DNA of 64,000 nucleotides from Adiantum capillus-veneris (taxonomy: Eukaryota > Streptophyta > Polypodiopsida > Polypodiales > Pteridaceae). A model generated the notes under the pieces. That model saw only the letters and a list, made by a program, of their open reading frames with translations. It searched no databases and had not been told where the DNA came from. Both the position numbers and the translations under genes were made by a program. This document shows, piece by piece, positions 22,015-34,005 of this stretch (its first letter is position 1; the number at the start of each line of letters is the position of its first letter). The stretch covers positions 152,371,741 to 152,435,740 of the forward strand of contig CM043945.1 in NCBI GenBank assembly GCA_014529385.2. Reading direction: 5' to 3'.

Positions 22015-23010
22015 TCTTCTTCGATTACCTTGTGCCTCGAGCTTCAAGCTTCGAGATTCGGGATTACAGGTTACAGGGACAGGTACAAGTTATTCACACA
22101 GGTACAGGTAGCTGGAGTACAGTGATATACTAGCAATGGTGTCACTTGCAGTTGTTGTGGGTATGCATCATTTGGCGCTTGTTTGAGCGCATTGTACGTT
22201 ACTTGTGGAAACTGCCATTGTACGCCTTTGTGGAGCCATATTTGTTTTTATTTGGCAGTCCCAGCCATTTCATAGACTTGGTCTAGAAGATAGTCATTTC
22301 TGAGACTTGACTATACGCGATTTGCATTAGCCTTCGTGTGAGGATCAATAGTGTGAGGTTTTATTGAGCTTGGGGATTCTCAAATGTGGAGATCCTTTCG
22401 GTGATACAGGTAGCTGGAGCACCCTTTTCATGACCTGGCCATAGGCTATGTACTAGTGATTCCTAATTGATGCTCGGGTTCTATTGTTGGCAGTTTATGC
22501 ATACATCTACAGTCTATATTTTGGGTTCTTACTGCTCTACTTCTAGGGAAACTCTGTCAAAATTTTTCCAAGTTATGATGGCTGGTCTTTTGGTCTTTTA
22601 AGCCATTTATGCTGTTATGCTGCTGAAATTTTGGCAAAATCAGAGGATAAGTCAGGTGTGCCTTTTTGGGAGCTTCATGGTTGACTTTAATGGATGATCA
22701 AAATGGCCCTCAATTCACTCCTTTTCATTTAACTCAGAGAATCCAGATAAATGTTCATGTGTCCAAGAAGATTTTTTTCCAACAGCGCATAGTCTTTATG
22801 TTCGGGCCAAGAAGATTACGAGAGATCCTAGAATGTCCTTTGCCTGTTGTAATTCCAATGATTAACTATGAGAACTCATTTGATGTGCATGTGTTTGTCC
22901 TTATCTAAAGTTGCGCTCCATTGAAGTTTATGGGGATTGGATAGTGAAAAGTTTTGGGTTCTTGCACGTGTGTTCGAAGGGGTTCTCAAAGCATCGTAAT
23001 TTGGGTAGCC
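22015..23010 (+). other. 5' leader of element B
   Basis: About 1 kb without a recognisable gene between the primer site and the gag start codon. One 80-residue open stretch (22,666-22,908) shows no known motif and I do not support it as a gene. Confidence 0.5.
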
Positions 23011-23502
23011 ATGGCTTTCTCTTATCCGGAGTTTCATGGAAGAAGTGATAAAGATGTGGAAGACTTTTTGGAAAAGATGGAGGTTGCCTGCATTAGCAAC
23101 CAGATTCATGACCCGACGCAGATGTTACGTCTTCTCCAGATTTGTTTGAAGAGTGGCGCACGAGTTTGGTCATTTGAAGAGGAGTTGCGTGTGGTTGATC
23201 CACCCGTAAGGTTGAGTTGGGACAATCTACGACATGGATTGGAAGTGGAGTTTGTGAAGACAGAAGATCCTGACAAAGTGTGGCAAGAAGTGCAGGCTTT
23301 AGTGCAAAAGGAAGTTGAGCCGGTAGATGCGTACATACGAAAGTTTTCATTGGCATGGGAGAGGATGTGCAAGGCCTTAGCACCACAAGTATCCCCACCT
23401 AACATGATGAAGAAGGACAGGTTCTTAGCTGGTCTTGGGGAGAATATACGTTGGAGAGTGGAGGTAAAGAAGCCTAGGACATATGAGGATGCACTAGAGG
23501 TA

Positions 23503-23736
23503 GCAAGGAACCCCGGGGCAGTCACTTATCAAAAGACCCCTATATCACGTGCGTTCAAGAGGTAATTAATAATACCCCAATATACATACTATACTTACAC
23601 TGTGAGCCTATTTAAAAAACCCCCACCCCCTCTGTATGTATACATTTTTATACATTTTGGTCGTTTAATAATCCTCTCCGGTTAACTCACGTGATATCAT
23701 ATACATTCTAAAAAGTAACCGCCCTAGGCAAGGAAC
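23503..23736. repeat. 9-bp target site duplication flanking the MITE (GCAAGGAAC)
   Basis: GCAAGGAAC occurs at 23,503-23,511 and again at 23,728-23,736. A 9-bp duplication is characteristic of Mutator-superfamily insertion. Confidence 0.85.
23512..23727. mobile_element. 216-bp Mutator-like MITE inside element B gag
   Basis: The insert begins CCCGGGGCAGTCACTT and its other end, reverse-complemented, begins CTAGGGCGGTTACTT. Both arms continue to a shared block, TATATCACGTGCGTT on the left and GATATCACGTGAGTT on the right arm, so the imperfect terminal inverted repeats are about 50-60 bp. It has no coding capacity. Together with the perfect 9-bp duplication this fits a non-autonomous MULE-derived MITE, mobilised by a transposase located elsewhere. 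Confidence 0.82.
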
Positions 23737-25567
23737 AAAGAGTGGAAGGTGAGGAAAATGAGTCAGTTAGGGGTGGAGTCTTTGCCCATGAGGTCTGAAT
23801 TTCAGCCTATGGACTCTTTACAAGGTCGCATGACAGGCGTTCATCATGAACCAGTGGCTCCTGTTACTACTCAGGTTATGCCAACGGTGGTCATTAGAGT
23901 AGTGCAAGATGATGGGTTAAGGAAAGACATGAGGCAAGTGGTAGATTTAATGAAGAATCTCAGCCTAAACATACTAGGTCAAGTGGGAAATAATCAAGGT
24001 CGAGGGAGGTTTGCAAATCAGCAACAAGGAAGTGAAGAAAGACCTAAGAATGGTGTTGGACAAAGCAATGGTAGGTTCTGGAGGCAGACGCCCACATGTT
24101 ATAATTGTGGAGAGTTGGGACACATCATCCCGCAATGCGATAAGCCACCAAGGATGGGGGGATACATGTATCCATTGCCAAGACAGGTGCTAACTAGGTC
24201 AAATGATTATGGCATTGAAATTAAGGGAGATGAAGGCACCAGTGGATTAACCCAGGAGGAAAAGGGAAAGAAAAAAGTGCTAAGTGTAGTCACCTTAGAG
24301 AAGGCATCAAAGCTAGAGGATACATTAGTAATGCCTATTGGGAAGAGGACCACAGAGGACAAGGAAGGAAGAAGTGCCCCAGGTCCTAGTAAGAAGAAGG
24401 GAAATAGTCATGAAGGCGAGGATGTCAAGTCCAAGAGGAAAAGGAGGGCTCGTCGCAAGTTTCATGTTTCAGATTTTCCACTAGGCGATGGACAATTAAG
24501 CTATGATTTGAAGGAGGATCTGACAAGCAGGAAGGTAGATGTTACTTTTGGGCAGCTTATAGAGATGGTGCCTAAGCTAAAGCGACGGTGGAAGAGGATG
24601 GTTAACCCAATGGAGAAAGAGCCAGAGAGAGGTTCAGTAAAGGTGTTGGCGATGGATGAGCTACAAGACATTTGTCCAATAGTAGATGTGTGGCATAAAA
24701 GAAAAAATCTGGGACAAGGCTATGTTGATGGCGGAGCCCAAATATGTGTCATAAAACACTCATGCGTTGAGAAGATGGGTCTTACAGTGACTGCGGTGTC
24801 AGGCTTCCGGATCAGATTGGAAAACCATCAAAAAGTAAAATGTCTGGGTGTTGTAAAGATCTTAGAAGTGGAGGCATATGATGCAAAGGCGGTGGTTGAT
24901 TTTCATGTGATGCCAGCGGAGTTGGGATCATATCCTATTATACTAGGTAGACCATGGTTACGTGCAGTGGGAGCTGTTCAAGATTGGCGACATGGTACAA
25001 TTAGCCTCTATGGAAAGACAGGTGCCAAGAAGCTATATAATATGGACACAAGGAAACGGTTGGAGGAGCTTTATGAAGATGAGGATGAGTCTAGTGATGA
25101 AGACTATTCCACAGTGTCTGACGAGGACAGTGATAGTACTACCAGCAGTGATGAGGATGCTGATGTTGCATTTCTTTTGATGAATAAAGAAATCCAGGAG
25201 TGTGGTTTAGTTGCATTTGCAAATGAGGTTGAAGATGAAAGTGAAGGGCCTTATAAAGTGATTGAAGGGCTGATGCAAACCAAGGTTGAATTGTCAAAGA
25301 TGCAGGAATTGATGACAAAAATGATCAGTGGAGACCTCTCAGCTATGGAGAAGAAGATATATTTGTACATGCAGGTCTATGCCAAAGTAATTGATGGTTT
25401 TCTTGATGCAAAGTTGATATATGGCATCTCTACACGTTTTCCTTGGGAACCAGGTGGAACTTTGATTAAGCTTTTGATGCAGGGAATGCCAAGTGTTTTT
25501 GTGTGGGATCCTGGTGGAATGAGCATCTACTAGTGTTTTTGTTGCTGAGCATGAATGCTCTAATAGG

Positions 25568-25586
25568 CTAGGGGATGGGCAAATTA
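25568..25586 (+). other. Polypurine-rich tract before the element B 3' LTR
   Basis: TAGGGGATGGGCAAATTA directly precedes TGTCAGGAG of the 3' LTR; purine-rich but not perfect. Confidence 0.5.
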
Positions 25587-26767
25587 TGTCAGGAGTTTTT
25601 TGGAGCAAGGGATTGCGCATATGTACATACCCATGCATGGTGCATCGAATAAAGGATTGCCCATTTTCCAGAGCCCTTTGAGGTGCTAGGGGTGTCTTTT
25701 GAGCTAGATACATGGGGCCCACATGTGTATAGGCAGGACAACATGTACATAGTGCATCGATTTTCACTATTATCAGTACCAGTGTGTTTTTTCTACAATA
25801 AGGAGGAGTTGGTAGGGCGTAAAACTTCTCAAGGAAGCTATCCGCGGGCCGACCACATGAGGTAAGAAGATGCGTCAGATGGCATCTAGTGGCGTCAAGA
25901 GGTCGAATGGGGTCAATATTTGCACGTGGATGAGTATAGACACAACATGGATGTTTTCTTGTGATAATTGTGCAAAAAGGTCATCATGAGGACCATCTTT
26001 TGGGGCCACTTCACATGGTGGTGGGATGCATTATTGGAAAAAGTTGAGTGCCAGGTATGCGGATGATGCAAAAGGGTGACAACTATGCACTGCGAGGTCA
26101 GTTTTTGGCCTGTTCGGGGTCCGTTTGAGGTCATCTAAAATGCCAAGGGTTCCCAACTAATAAAGCTAAATGTGTGAACTGAAAAACCAGAGAGAAGACC
26201 AGAAAAAACGTGGAGAGAAGAGGAGGAACAGCCGCAACTGTGTTTTTGGGGTTTTTGAAGCCTGTTTTGGCGCCGTAAACTACTCATCCGAGGTCAGATT
26301 TGAGCACTTTGACATTGTAGACTGGGGTTTTGGGCCGTTCTGGACACAATGGCACTGTCCATTTTGCCAAACTCCTCACTTTTTTTCTACTATTTTGGCT
26401 GTGTAAGTTTCTCCTACGAGCGAGGCTTCTGCTCCAATTTGTGATTGTATCTGGTATATTTTACCCATATTGTGTGAGCTATTTGCCCCATTGGTGTTGG
26501 CCCAAGCTCAATTGTATCTAAACATAAAAAATTATCCTCTTTTGAGCTGAGCTTTTTATGTGTGTGTGTGTGTGTATCTCTTTGTGTGGAGTGGGCAAAC
26601 GTATTGTCTCTCTCCTCTCACTCCATAGGTGTGTTCCCTGTCTCGGCCAGGTGGGTTGTGTAAGCGGAGTGGTTCCCCATAGTGTGTGTGTGTGTGTATA
26701 TATATCTTCCCAAGAGTGTGTGTTGGGTCGTTATAGAGGCGTTGTGTGTGTTTTCATCCCGCTCACA
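25587..26767 (+). repeat. 3' LTR of element B (1,181 bp)
   Basis: Starts TGTCAGGAGTTTTTTGG and ends CCGCTCACA, as the 5' LTR. GT tracts are shorter (26,559-26,575 and 26,681-26,697), reflecting slippage since insertion. A small insertion of about 20 bp near 26,365 distinguishes it. Confidence 0.88.
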
Positions 26768-27829
26768 GCGCATGGAAACAAAAAGATGGGTGTCAACCAC
26801 CTTATTGACCTTCTAACACAATCTCTAATCAAGGAAATCAAATCTAAGCGTTCTTATGCACTAGTGAAAGCAATCCAACCTATGATGCCCATGCTATTCA
26901 AAACTAGGCCAAATGAAATCAAAATGTCATGAAAATCACAAGATATACTCTACTTATCACAAGATCAATATTCTATGGACTATGACTCGATATCGAACCT
27001 CTAACTACCTTTTGCGACAATTGCATATAAAGACAGGCAACAAAATATAGGTTACCATTTTTTGTTGCATATGGTCCTAACACGTAGCTCTACTCCACGT
27101 GAGCTCATAGGTACAAAGAACTCATCAAACGGATACTCGGTTTGTAAGAAAACTCACCTGAAGCTCGTAAGAACTCACTTCACAAAGTTGTTGGAATATT
27201 GCGCTCTTAGCGTTGGATAGAATCCCTCACTGTTGCTAACACGTTGACGGTGTAGCTTTCGCAATGGACCTTGTGTAGAGCACGTAGGAAGGAGAAGAAA
27301 TCACACACTCTCTCTCAGACACAATGCACAATGAAACTCCAACTGATTAATTCAAAAGCTAGGCTTAGGTTTACAAATTTTTACTTACATAAATTTCTCC
27401 TTAGAGGCTTGTTCCCACAAAATCTAATGGCTGCTCAAATATTACAAAAAATATCATTCTGCTTAAAAATTAATGTTACAACAAATTGGGGAAACTTCTT
27501 CTGTGTTCCACTGTCAACAAAAACGTTACAACTGATCAGGATAACCCTTGATCCCTAATTTGAAGAGGTTCCACCCTTTTTCATTACAAAATGATTGAAT
27601 AATGCATGAGTATACAGACACTTGACTAAAGGTAAGGAAAGTACAAAATATGGATTTAACATGGACATCCCCTCCTCTTAGTACTAAGACTTATAGCTCT
27701 ATCTCTATGATGAAAACTTATGATTCTATCATGGTACTTAAGTTGAGTAGCCATGTCAAAGGTAGGCTGATGACACTGAAGGAAGTAGGAAAAGTCATAG
27801 ATTAGCACATAGGAAGTTGAAAAGGAATC

Positions 27830-28540
27830 TTCAGATGAATACTATGATTGAAACAAATGATAATGACAAGTGGGATGCCAACAGAGATCATTATAGTAAA
27901 GGACAATCTAGAAATAGGAAATCAGTCTCAAAGGATAGATCCAAACATCACAAACGCTCCACTTACTTGAAGACTACATGATCTGGATATGCGTATTCAA
28001 GTGCTTAAGTAATATGTTGAGTCAAGGGATATTGATGAAGATGAGTGAGGGAAATACTTTTGCAGACACTGAAAGAAGAAACCAAGAAATGGTAATATCA
28101 TTACCCAACATGCCAAATCCTAACTTATAAAAATTTGATCAAAGCTTTTTGCATCAAATTTGCTGATAATAGAGTGATGTCCTCTATAAATTGAATGAAA
28201 TCAAGAAAGGGAAACTTTCAGTTCAAAGCTATGTTGAAAAATGAAGAAATTGAACTAACAATTGTATGAACATTCATGAGAGAAGAGAATGAGGACCTGG
28301 TTCTTGAGCAAATAAGAAAGCAAGAAACTTAGGGAACATGAGTTTCTAGGCCCAATCAAAAAATTTAATGATCTAGTTGAGAAAGAATTAAAATTTGATT
28401 AGCAAGCCAAGAAGGAAAAAGGCCATAAGAGTAGAAGAGATTCCAACAATAGTGACACATCAACCGAGGAGTCTGAATCAAGCTCCAGTTCTAGTTCATT
28501 TAGTAGCAAATCAGATGATAGAACATTCTTTTAGATAAAA
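27830..28540 (+). pseudogene. Degraded plus-strand retrotransposon gag relic
   Basis: No long frame remains, but plus-strand pieces read LYKLNEIKKGKLSVQSYVEK near 28,180, in the style of the gag phrase L-x-x-L-K-x-G-x-x-S-V-x-x-Y, followed by a charged and Ser-rich tail (about 28,435-28,535, TEESESSSSSSSFSSKSD). This looks like the C-terminal half of a gag protein with many stops. Orientation is opposite to the old gypsy element at 1-5.6 kb, so it is a separate relic. Confidence 0.45.
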
Positions 28541-28807
28541 TGGGAAAATTCCACATCTTTGGGACTGACTTCAATGCCTATGGATTCCTATTTCCCATTT
28601 GATTTGGGAAAATTTCATTTTATTTGGGACTTGTCTTGAGGACTTGTGTTACATTAGACAAAGAGATAGATTCTCAAGAAAATGGTGGTGTTGAAAAACA
28701 CCTTTTTTTCCCATCCAAAATTTTATTTTCATGTTGGTGTTAATTGATACTTTATAAAACATACATAGACACGGATAGCAAGAAAAACAATATATGAAAA
28801 TGAAATG

Positions 28808-31800
28808 CTATTCAATTTCTCCTATTAAGCTATCTTGTGCTTTCTCCACAACATTGGATGGGATTTTAATTGCTTCTGCAAATCTTCCACCCCTTGGAGT
28901 CCATGACCACACAACTGCATCAACACACTCCCAATGCTTTGGGTCAGCAAGATTGTAGCACCAATTCTTTTTCCAAAAATCCTCATATTGTTCTTGGATT
29001 GTGGAATTTTTTTAACGATGTTTTGGTGCCCAATATTGAATGAGAACTTTCTTGTAGTTAGGAGATGAGCTGTCTACATCAACATCTAGCTCTGCAACTC
29101 CTAGCCATATCGGATATTCTGGATCTACGGGTCTCACAAGAACAAAATCCCCTTTCCTTACATCAATTTGAGGCCTAAAAGCTTCTTGTGGCCTTGCACT
29201 TTGAGGACCAACATAGTGATCATTCAAATCTTCATATCTTTGAAACTCATCTGTGTCTTCCTCTAGCTATTGCATTCGATGACTCCTTATAGTCTTTGGC
29301 CAAAATGATGTATATTCCCCAATTTGTTTATTGGTTGGTTGTTCAAGCTCACTAATTATTTTTTGCCAATAAATAATAATTGGATCCATGTATTTTGTAG
29401 AATCGTGCTCCTTTCCCTTTAGTAGAGTCCATCTTTTCCAAAATTCAAGATATGTCTTAATCCCTTGAATAACAAGCAGACTATCCCTCGCATAGTCTAC
29501 TATAGGAACCACATCTGGACAAGCTGCTGGAAATTTTGGTTTCCCTTGATCATCTTTTTTCCACAACTCAATTCCCGACTCCCTCGGCATCCAATTAGGT
29601 GATTTGGGGTGAATTTTGTACTACATTACTGGGAATTCACCTTGCATAAAAAAACAAAATTGAAGTGGCTTAGAGTGTCCAACAAGAGCATCTTGTCCAT
29701 CACACATGTACCCTTTAACAAAGGATTTGAAGTCAGGAACTTGCGTCATCAAAAATGGTGCTGGAGCTAAACTTTCAGATTTTTAAATATGTTTCCATCA
29801 AATGTGGAAAAGTGTAGGTCATTCTTGTTCGTAATCTCTCTGAGAGCCTGCTAAACATTGCATCTATGTCCTCATGTGTATGACCCACCATTAAGAATCC
29901 CAAATTGCATGGTTTTGAAAACACCTTTTGCTACTAGCTAGGATAAGTATGCAAATAAATATCGATTCTTATTCTCTCTTGCACAAATTATCTAGCTGTT
30001 AGCAGAAGATTCTCAGGCAATTTTCAAAACACGGGAGTGGACATGGTATTCACAACACATTGAGAGGAGGCTGATTGCAAGTTAGAAATCTCTCCATTAC
30101 ATCCTTCAATAGCCAACGGTGATGTTACTGCTGTTGATGCATTCCTCTCACGCGCTTTCATCATTCTGTTTTGGTGGTCTAGAGCTGTCCTTGAATTCAA
30201 TGCATTGAAAAATTTTACATTGCTACGTGGCATACCATCATGACATAAATCTCCTAGCCCATGGTTTTCTGTTCTTTCCAAATTCTGTAAGCATAATGCA
30301 AGGAAGCCAATTGTAGCAATCGTATCTGAAGGCCATAGACCATTCAACGAGAAATGACCATACATCCCATGCCCATGCCCATATGTTATCATACCTGTTA
30401 ATGATACTTGCGACAACTGATATGCATTCGCATAGTCTTTTGAGTTCACTCACAATCTAGGTATTGATGTCTTTTTTTGGTCCATTTTATCATGTATAAT
30501 GCATAAGTACTTATCCTTTTGCATTTGCAAGAACTTACACCAGGTGTAGTACACATTTCTACAGCTTTGTTGTTGCATCATGTGAATTTTACGTTCATCC
30601 TTTAAATGTGAATTCAGCTCATCATCCTTTGTTGACTCTAGTTGAGACTTTATCCGACTACACACAACACATTTTGATAACTTGCTTGTTTTTGACAAGG
30701 TCACATTAGCAAACTCTGTATTCCAAACCCTATTGAATGTAGTGCTAGACATTGGCTTAAGACACATACTTTCGAGTGTTTTATTGACATCATGTAAGAT
30801 GTCTATTTGCTTGTACGTGTTTGGTATTGCAAGCAAGGTTTCTCTGGTACCATCTTCCATAGTTCTACTGTTATGTGGCATTTTCTCTGAGTTTTCATCT
30901 ACAAAAGAGCGCATCAATGCCTTTCCCATTTCTGTATGGTCTCTTCCTTTTCTTATGACACCATCATTACCATGCACTAAGTGTCGAACCCCATTTTCAA
31001 GATATTCATGGTAACGATAAAATGAATTTTTTGGAATGCCATGAATTTCGTACCAAGCTCTACTATAGACCTCATTGCCATTAAAAGAAAATACATAGCA
31101 AGTCTTGTAGTTGTTTTGTTCTCACTCCAAGCAGTCAACATTGTATCATACACATAGTTGGTTCTATTTTGCAAACTTTGTCCCCAAAATTCATTGCGCA
31201 TAGCGATGACCTTATCTCTATTGGCATATTGACAAGACCTCATAGAACAACAATCTATGGCTGAAATAAGTTGGACAAATGATAGGGATGCTTGATTGGA
31301 TCTCTTAGAAGGTTTCATAGACATTTTTGGCTTCCTATTCATAAAGCAATTTTTTTTTTTTTGAATTAGGCTCTACCAAACGAGCTGATTCAATGCATGT
31401 ATCTTGTAATGTGTCACTGGCATGTAAATCCTCATATTGTAACAACGCTTTTCTATCCATAGTTGTCACTCTCTTGATAGGACAACAAACTAGATTGATG
31501 TTGCATACATCAGATTGTGCAAAAATAGCAGCCTCACAAGCATAAGATGTTTCAATACCAATACCGATGTTATCTTCACCTAGCACACCAAAGTTCACGG
31601 AATCAAATGGACACACATACATGACAACCCCTTCGGCTACTACATGTGTTTTGCTTTCATCCCAAAGTTGAACCCTCTTATCCTTCCAAACCTCCCTATA
31701 TCTCATTCCATCAGACTGTGCCTCAAATGCTCCCATTCCTTTGTGAGTCTTATACATAGAAGCCCGTTCGTAGTGTATCTCATCCATATGTTGTAGCAAC

Positions 31801-32035
31801 CCAATACTCCATTTCACAATACTTTGAAAAGAATCTCCCACTGTCAATGCATCCATTGTTGGAAATGGAATAAGTGCTTTCTTTTGAAAACAAAAATCAA
31901 CTGACACAATACATTTCCTTCACCAATAAGCATGCCAGAGCAATATGCATTTGGGTTTGTCTCACAGACACTCCCAAGGGCAACCTTTTGTGTGGCTACA
32001 AACATGCATACTCTATCACCTTGATTAAAATCCAT
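28808..32035 (-). pseudogene. Transposase-like gene with GHTHEDID motif (DUF7869-type), degraded
   Basis: Minus-strand pieces in several frames line up in one direction. N-terminus (32,035-31,335): two copies of a small domain (VALGSVCETNP and VVAEGVVMYVCPFDSV) like the N-terminal module of plant transposase-type proteins. Middle (31,020-30,450): EYLENGVRHLVHGNDG, STTFNRVWNTEF, KCVVCSRIKSQL and YLCIIHDKMDQKKTSIP. Then TYGHGHGMYGHFSLNGLWPS (30,390-30,330) and GFLMVGHTHEDIDAMFSRL (about 29,900-29,845). C-terminus: VRKGDFVLVRPVDPEYPIWL and VDAVVWSWTPRG to a stop at 28,808. From memory this order matches uncharacterised eukaryotic proteins with a DUF7869 domain; I cannot search to confirm. Frameshifts near 31,340 and 30,977, a stop at 29,012 and an unclear stretch (30,240-29,920) show decay. 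Confidence 0.65.
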
Positions 32036-32089
32036 ACATGCAAGAAGGTTTCAATAAATATTTGTTAAGAAAACCATCACAAAGTCATT

Positions 32090-33580
32090 TTATTGTGAGT
32101 ATATATGTAGGTGTTTCATTATGATTATATACACAGAGGGCACTATATGTGGTTGTTTCATGATGGGTATACAGAATCCTATGGTTTTAGGGCCATAGGA
32201 TGCTATATGTATGTGGTTCATATTGAGTATGTATAAATCATATGGCCTTTAGTCCATATAATGTTTTATGCAGGTGTTTTGTGTTGAGTACATATACATC
32301 CTATGGCCTAAGGGCCATAGGGAGTGCACTATATGTAGTTTTCTCATGATGGGTATATAACATCCTGTGGCCTTAGGGCCAATTTAGAGCTATATACAGG
32401 TGTTTCGTGATGCAACTATACACATCCTATGGCCTGAGGGCCATAGGGCACTATATGTAGTTATCTCACAATGGGTATATAATGTTATGGGTCCATAGGG
32501 CCAAAATAGAGCTATATGTAGGTGTTTCACGATGCAACTGTACACATCCTATGGCCTAAGGTCCATAGGGAACTATATGTCATTGTCTCATGATGGGTAT
32601 ATAACATCCTGTGGCATTAGGGCCAATATAGATCTATATGTAGGTGTTTTGTGATGCAACTGTACACATCCTATGGCCTAAGGGCCATAGGGCACTATAT
32701 GTAGTTATCTCACGATGGGTATATAACATCTTGTGGCCTTAGAGCCAATATAGAGCTATATGTAGGTGTTTCATGATGCAACTCTACACATCCTATGGCC
32801 TGAGGGCCATAGGGCACTATATGTAGTTATCTCACGATGGGTATATAACATTTTGTGGCCTTAGGGCCAATATAGAGCTATATGTAGGTGTTTCGCGATG
32901 CAACTGAACACATCCTATGGCCTAAGGGCCATAGGACACTATATGTAGTTTCCTCATGATGGGTATATAACATCCTATGGCCTTAGGGCCATAGGATGAT
33001 ATATGTAGGTGTTTCGCGATGCATATGTACACATCCTATGGTCTAAGGGGCATAGGGCACTATATGTAGTTGTCTCATGATGGGTATATAACATTTTATG
33101 GCCTTAGGGCCATAGGGCACTATATGTAGGTGTTTTGTGTTGAGTATATATGAATCATATGGCCTTTAGTCTATATGATGTTTTATCAAGGTGTTTTGTA
33201 TTGAGGGCCATAGGGCGCTATATGTAGTTGTCTCATGATGGGTATATAGCATCATGTGGCCTTAGGGACACAATGAGTTTGTATACATCCTTTGGACTTA
33301 GGTCCATAGGATGCTATATGTAGGTGTATTGATATGATTATATATATACATCCTATGGCCTTAGGTCCATAGGGACCTATATGTAGGTGTTTCATGATGA
33401 CTATATGAACATCCTACAGACAAAAGGCCATAGGATGCTATAGTTGATGTTTCTAGCTAAGTATATATAGATCTTATAGATTTATGACCACAAGGTCTCC
33501 TCAATTCGTGTTGTGTGGTGAGCTATATATGCATCCTATGGACTTTGGGCCATAGGGTGCTATATATAGTGATTTTAGAA
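32090..33580. repeat. Palindrome-rich tandem array 1, dimer period about 122 bp
   Basis: Each half-unit of about 61 bp holds a palindrome such as CCTATGGCCTAAGGGCCATAGG and a spacer (CACTATATGTAGTTATCTCA alternating with TATATGTAGGTGTTTCGTGA). CACTATATGTAG recurs at about 32,450, 32,693, 32,815, 32,937 and 33,060. The array starts only about 50 bp upstream of the start of the minus-strand transposase-like gene. Confidence 0.9.
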
Positions 33581-33581
33581 A

Positions 33582-33943
33582 GCTAGATCCTGCTAGGACA
33601 TAAGGGAGTGCGTATGAGCCGCACGATATGCCACATTGTGCATCCACATTCATTGATCATATGCCATGTGGTGTATCCACAACCATTAATTATATCTACA
33701 GACCGTGTCTCAAGTAGTCCCGTGGATGTACATCCATATGATATGTTTATGTCTTTGAAGGGATATAACCTGCTATATGAATGGGGAGAGATGAGAAGAG
33801 GGAGAAAATAGTTATTTGGAGTGAGAAAGAAAGAAGAGTAAGAGAGACAAACAAAGGAGAGGAGGCTGAGAGAGAGGGAGGACTGATAATAAGACCAAAT
33901 TAATAATTTAAATCTGAGAGAGAGAGAGGGGGGGGGGGGGGGG

Positions 33944-33992
<49 letters not shown>

Positions 33993-34005
33993 AGAGAGTG
34001 GGCAC
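33582..34005. repeat. Spacer with (GA)n, poly-G and (GA)n
   Basis: Between arrays 1 and 2 lies non-array sequence ending in GA repeats at 33,915-33,927, a G run at 33,928-33,946 and GA repeats at 33,947-33,986. Open frames across it are low-complexity and not genes. Confidence 0.85.

Larger units (their letters stand above)
23011..25533 (+). pseudogene. Element B Gag-Protease polyprotein, interrupted by a MITE
   Basis: The ATG at 23,011 opens MAFSYPEFHGRSDKDVEDFL, a retrotransposon gag core that continues to AYIRKFSLAWERM and EDALEVARN. There a MITE (23,512-23,727) introduces stops. The frame resumes exactly after it with KEWKVRKMSQLGV and runs to 25,533. Downstream are a zinc knuckle (CYNCGELGHIIPQC, about 24,097), a basic patch (KSKRKRRARRKFH), the protease loop YVDGGAQICVI (about 24,720; Gly where Ser/Thr is expected) and ILGRPWLRAVGAVQDWR (about 24,940). 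The acidic tail ends with WDPGG. Except for the MITE the frame is open, so the element may have been mobile until that insertion. Confidence 0.85.
20840..26767 (+). mobile_element. Element B: non-autonomous Ty3-type LTR element (gag/protease only)
   Basis: Two similar LTRs (20,840-21,990 and 25,587-26,767), a primer site at 21,997 and one Gag-Pro frame fill the 5.9 kb. There is no RT, RNase H or integrase and no room for them. The flanks GGCGT and GCGCA are not a clear duplication. Its primer site (TGGTGCCCCCGCGGAGGA) is almost identical to that of element C, so B and C probably use the same primer and related helpers. Gag is broken by a MITE at 23,512. Confidence 0.85.
20747..27661 (-). repeat. 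LTR-like segment split by element B (20,747-20,839 plus 26,768-27,661)
   Basis: With element B removed, about 990 bp remain with ends TGTTGGCGGG and TTTAACA on the plus strand. The left end abuts the candidate primer site, suggesting the 5' LTR of the minus-strand gypsy element. The right end abuts AAGAGGAGGGGATGTCCA (minus strand, 27,662-27,679), which looks like a polypurine tract; having both neighbours would mean a tandem or recombined element, or that the right boundary is misjudged. No second copy is in the window to confirm it. Confidence 0.4.

Noticed and set aside
21715-22125. Open frames with CVCVCV or THTHTH runs
   Set aside because: Products of GT/AC microsatellites in the element B LTR.
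23562-23732. Possible intron in element B gag (GTAATT ... AAG)
   Set aside because: A splice in frame can be drawn, but the 9-bp duplication, inverted ends and continuity of the gag motif across the duplication are better explained by a MITE insertion.
33583-34005. 140-residue minus-strand open frame rich in Ser-Leu-Pro
   Set aside because: Translation of GA/CT and poly-G low-complexity sequence.
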